From: Rhodospirillaceae bacterium
GTDB lineage: Bacteria; Pseudomonadota; Alphaproteobacteria; Rhodospirillales; UBA2165
Assembly: GCA_018674495.1 (NCBI GenBank)
Contig: JABHAA010000088.1
Location: 1-37,469, forward strand
DNA: 37,469 nt
Reading direction: 5' to 3'
Position numbers and translations under genes: made by a program. Shown piece by piece: positions 34,768 through 37,469 of this stretch (positions are counted from its first letter, which is position 1; each line of letters opens with the position of its first letter). Under the pieces are notes generated by a model, which saw only the letters and a program-made list of their open reading frames with translations, was not told where the DNA came from and did not search any database.

Positions 34768-36153
34768 ATGGACGAAACCGTCAAAGTCGCCGAAAGCGAA
34801 ATCACACTGGAAGCCTTGCGCGAAGCCGACGAAGCCTTGCGCCTTCCTGTCGCGGCAGATCCGATCAGCTATCCCATTGAGACAAAGGTGCCCGATGCCC
34901 GCCAGCAGACCCCCGCCGTCGGCCAGCGCGCAACCCGCCCCGATGGCCGCCTGCACGGGCTCGGCCAGACAAAATATATCGATGATCTGTCCTTCCCCGG
35001 CATGATCCACGCCAAGATCAAGCGCGCTGGCATCGCCCATGCGCGTATAAAATCGGTCGATGTATCGGAGGCTGCAAAAATGCCGGGCGTCCTAGCGACC
35101 TTGGTGGGCGCCGAAATTCCGGTCAATTCGTTCGGTCCCAGCCTTCAGGACCAGCCGGTTCTGGCCTCCGATATCGTCTATCACGCCGGCGATGGCGTTG
35201 CCGCAGTGGCTGCCGTGACCGAACAGTTGGCCGCCGACGCGCTGGAGAAAATCACCGTCGAATACGAGCCGATGACACCGATCTTCGATCCCATCGAAGC
35301 CATGCGCGATGATGCGCCCAAGGTGCATGATCCGGACAGCAACATCTACGCCACCAAGGTGATCAAGAAGGGTGACGTGGATAAGGCTTTTGCAGACGCC
35401 GATCATATATTCGAAGACACGTTCACGACCCAGATGGTCGAGCATGTCCCCATGGAGCCGCACGCCACCATCGCCGATTGGGACGGCAACGGGCGCCTGA
35501 CCCTTTGGTCTAGCCTCGGGCGCATTACATTGGGGCGCGCGGATATCGCGCGCACGCTGGAGCTGCCCTATAACCGCATCCGCATCATTGGCACTGTGGT
35601 CGGCGGCAATTTCGGCGGCAAGAACGAGATTACCCAGGAGCCGATCCTGGGCCTCCTGTCGAAGAAAACCGGGCGCCCGGTAAAAGGCGTCTACTCAAGG
35701 GAAGACGAGTTCATATCCTCCACCACCCGCCATCCCTTCATCATGGAATACAAGACCGGCATCAATTCCGATGGCCGTATCGTGGCGCGCAAGGTGCGTC
35801 TGGTCTGTGATGGCGGCGCCTATTGTTCCTGGTCGGAAACTACCTTGGGCAAGGCCTGCATCCTGTCAGCCGGCCCCTACAATATCGACAATCTGCATGT
35901 GGAGGCTTTCGCCGTTTACACCAACAAGACCATGACCGGCGCCATGCGCGGGTTCGGTGCGCCCCAGGTCTGCTTCGCCTATGAATCCCACATGGACGAT
36001 ATGGCCAAAGAGCTGGGCATCGATCCGTTAGAAATCCGCATGTTGAACGCGTTCGAGGAAAATGCCGCCAGCCCCACCGGCCAGGTATTGCAGTCGGTGG
36101 TGGTCAAGGATTCGCTGCAAATCGCCGCCGAACGCTTCGGCTGGAAGGACTAG
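34768..36153 (+). CDS. Molybdenum hydroxylase large subunit, N-terminal half (split CoxL)
   Basis: 461 residues; ATG 34768 with AAGGAGA just upstream. It holds the first large-subunit domain (GRLHGLGQTKYIDDL, VLATLVGAEIP) and the first part of the molybdopterin-binding domain (VVGGNFGGKNE, then GAMRGFGAPQVCFAYES). The protein ends at GWKD, where ordinary large subunits of about 780 residues continue; the rest is encoded by the next gene. The N-terminal 60 residues (ESEITLEALREADEAL) are an extra segment. The substrate is unknown. Confidence 0.9.
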   Translation: MDETVKVAESEITLEALREADEALRLPVAADPISYPIETKVPDARQQTPAVGQRATRPDGRLHGLGQTKYIDDLSFPGMIHAKIKRAGIAHARIKSVDVSEAAKMPGVLATLVGAEIPVNSFGPSLQDQPVLASDIVYHAGDGVAAVAAVTEQLAADALEKITVEYEPMTPIFDPIEAMRDDAPKVHDPDSNIYATKVIKKGDVDKAFADADHIFEDTFTTQMVEHVPMEPHATIADWDGNGRLTLWSSLGRITLGRADIARTLELPYNRIRIIGTVVGGNFGGKNEITQEPILGLLSKKTGRPVKGVYSREDEFISSTTRHPFIMEYKTGINSDGRIVARKVRLVCDGGAYCSWSETTLGKACILSAGPYNIDNLHVEAFAVYTNKTMTGAMRGFGAPQVCFAYESHMDDMAKELGIDPLEIRMLNAFEENAASPTGQVLQSVVVKDSLQIAAERFGWKD

Positions 36154-36157
36154 GATC

Positions 36158-37180
36158 ATGAAACGCACCGGCAAAGGCATCGGCTGCATGTGGTATCCCA
36201 TCGGCTTCACGGTGGCCGCCAATCCGTCCGCCGCCACCGTCAAAATCAACGAGGACGGCACCGCCACGGTTCTCACCGGGACAGTGGAAACGGGGCAGGG
36301 CGCGCTGACCGTCCTTGGCCAGATCGCGGCGGAAGAATTGGGCATCTCGGCGGACGATGTGCATGTGGTTTCCGCCGATACCGATACAACACCCATGGAC
36401 ACCGGCGCCATCGCGTCGCGCACCACGTACGTGACTGGCAACGCAATTCAATTGGCGGCGGAAAAAGCCAAGGAGATCTTGTTCGAAGTGGCGGCGCCGC
36501 TTCTTCGCGTCAAGGCCGATCAGCTGGAAGCCGCCGACCGCAAAATCCAGGTAAAGGGTTTCCCGCAGCGCTGCCTGCCCATTGCCGAGGTCGCCAACCA
36601 CGCCCAGTTCGTGATGGGTATGCCGGCGATCGGATCAGCCTCGTTCAACCCGCCGACAGTGGAGATGGACCCGGAAACCGGCCAGGGCAAACCGTTCTCG
36701 ACCTATGTCTACGCCACCCAAATCGCCGAGGTGGAGGTCGATGACGAAACCGGCGAGGTGGATGTGATCCGCATCGCCGCCGCCCACGATTGCGGCACCG
36801 CGATCAACCCGATGCTGGTCGAGGGCCAGGTCCAGGGCGGCATCTCCATGGGTATCGGTTTCGCCATGCAGGAAGAAATGCTGTTCGACGAGAACGGGCT
36901 GCAGATCAATCCCAACCTGACCAATTACATCATGCCCACGTCATTGGATATGCCCGAGATCGAGGTGGATATTGTCGAGAACTATGATCCCACCGGCCCG
37001 TTCGGCGCTAAGGGCGTCGGCGAGCCCACATCGGTGCCGACGGCGGCGGCGATTCTGAACGCGATCCACGACGCGGTTGGCGTGCGCATCTATTCACTGC
37101 CCGCCACGGCGGAAAAGATATTGGCGGCGATCAAGGAAAAGGGGGCGGAAGAACGCCAGGCGCTGCCGGCGGCGGAGTAG
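36158..37180 (+). CDS. Molybdenum hydroxylase large subunit, C-terminal half (split CoxL)
   Basis: 340 residues. ATG 36158 is 4 bases after the previous stop and AAGGA lies 13 to 9 bases upstream, so it can be translated on its own. It begins KRTGKGIG, has TGTVETGQGALT (the GQG molybdopterin motif), AHDCGTAINPMLVEGQVQGG and GAKGVGEPTSVP, whose Glu289 is the catalytic base in the family. Together with the N-half it makes a complete large subunit. A split large subunit is known in clostridial nicotinate dehydrogenase, so the split may be natural; deletion of one T in the TAG would fuse the halves, so a frameshift must also be considered. Confidence 0.88.
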   Translation: MKRTGKGIGCMWYPIGFTVAANPSAATVKINEDGTATVLTGTVETGQGALTVLGQIAAEELGISADDVHVVSADTDTTPMDTGAIASRTTYVTGNAIQLAAEKAKEILFEVAAPLLRVKADQLEAADRKIQVKGFPQRCLPIAEVANHAQFVMGMPAIGSASFNPPTVEMDPETGQGKPFSTYVYATQIAEVEVDDETGEVDVIRIAAAHDCGTAINPMLVEGQVQGGISMGIGFAMQEEMLFDENGLQINPNLTNYIMPTSLDMPEIEVDIVENYDPTGPFGAKGVGEPTSVPTAAAILNAIHDAVGVRIYSLPATAEKILAAIKEKGAEERQALPAAE

Positions 37181-37332
37181 GGGTAAAAGCTTCGATAGCG
37201 CCCTTTGTCCCTACGCCAATGGAGGGTGGTTGGGCTGACTATCGAATTGGTGGTTCGATGCCTATCGGGGCCGAAGTCAGGTTTCAGCGCTAAGACCGGA
37301 TACAGAATTCGGGTTCCAGGAGATTTTCTTTT

Positions 37333-37469
37333 GGGGGCTGACCCAGATAACTACCTTAGATAACGTTTAACCCATTGTCTTATCGCCAATAATTGGGCTG
37401 ACGGGTCACTGTTGTTAAAACGCCACTCGCACTCCTTCAAATATAGTCCGAATTGCGCCTTCGGGACAC
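37333..37469 (-). mobile_element. IS1595-family insertion sequence, one end (runs off the window)
   Basis: The minus-strand frame at the window edge encodes an IS1595-type transposase C-terminus. Beyond its stop, GGGGGCTGACCCAGATAACTA (37333 on) looks like the terminal inverted repeat, so the element probably ends near 37333. The other end is outside the window, so repeat pairing and target duplication cannot be tested. Confidence 0.7.
37351..37469 (-). CDS. IS1595-family transposase, C-terminal fragment
   Basis: 38 codons plus two bases, open at the window edge, stop at 37351-37353. The translation contains YLKECEWRFNNSDP and then SAQLLAIRQWVKRYLR; the LKECEWRFN signature is typical of the end of IS1595-family (ISXO2-like DDE) transposases. 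Whether the rest of the transposase is intact cannot be seen. Confidence 0.75.
   Translation of the reverse strand, partial: VPKAQFGLYLKECEWRFNNSDPSAQLLAIRQWVKRYLR

Noticed and set aside
37241..37259. Hairpin ATCGAA/TTCGAT after the molybdenum hydroxylase operon as a terminator
   Set aside because: Six-base AT-rich stem without a T tract; apart from the IS end I see nothing definite in 37181-37332.

Overview
The window looks like chromosomal DNA of a GC-rich alphaproteobacterium, probably marine or soil and Rhodospirillales-like. This is inferred from codon use, the LapG-type protease, the CO-dehydrogenase-like molybdenum hydroxylase genes and the AhpD-like proteins. No rRNA, tRNA or marker gene is present to fix the taxon.

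Region 1 (1-19762) is a surface-adhesion module. It starts inside a giant repetitive RTX adhesin (at least 5005 residues, 5' end outside the window) that ends at a clear terminator. Convergent to it lie a TPR/ATP-grasp protein and, upstream in the same operon, a membrane sensor with a large extracytoplasmic domain, a PAS domain and a degenerate HD-GYP domain. Divergent from the sensor is a secreted LapG-family cysteine protease. Adhesin plus LapG protease plus a catalytically dead c-di-GMP-type membrane receptor parallels the LapA/LapG/LapD logic of Pseudomonas, but with a different receptor architecture. The adhesin also carries two very long Ala/Asp-rich helical inserts inside beta-sandwich domains.

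Region 2 (19860-25814) holds metabolic genes: a Gfo/Idh/MocA oxidoreductase, a creatinase-like M24 protein with an altered metal site, a compact PEP-synthase-like phosphotransferase, two AhpD/carboxymuconolactone-decarboxylase-like genes and an EamA transporter. The first AhpD-like gene is interrupted by an in-frame TGA exactly at the second position of a CxxC motif, with a bacterial SECIS-like hairpin just behind it. I read it as a CxxU selenoprotein. Its downstream paralogue has lost both redox residues.

Region 3 (about 25915-30390) is an AT-rich island with one large gene, a Mrr-like nuclease/NACHT STAND NTPase of the antiphage Avs/bNACHT type, preceded by about 530 bases of non-coding DNA with 10-bp-phased repeats.

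Region 4 (30391-37180) is a catabolic cluster: a DRE-TIM (isopropylmalate/homocitrate synthase-like) enzyme and an SDR on the minus strand, and on the plus strand a GntR/FCD regulator followed by four molybdenum-hydroxylase genes in which the large subunit is split in two. The window ends in the edge of an IS1595-family insertion sequence.
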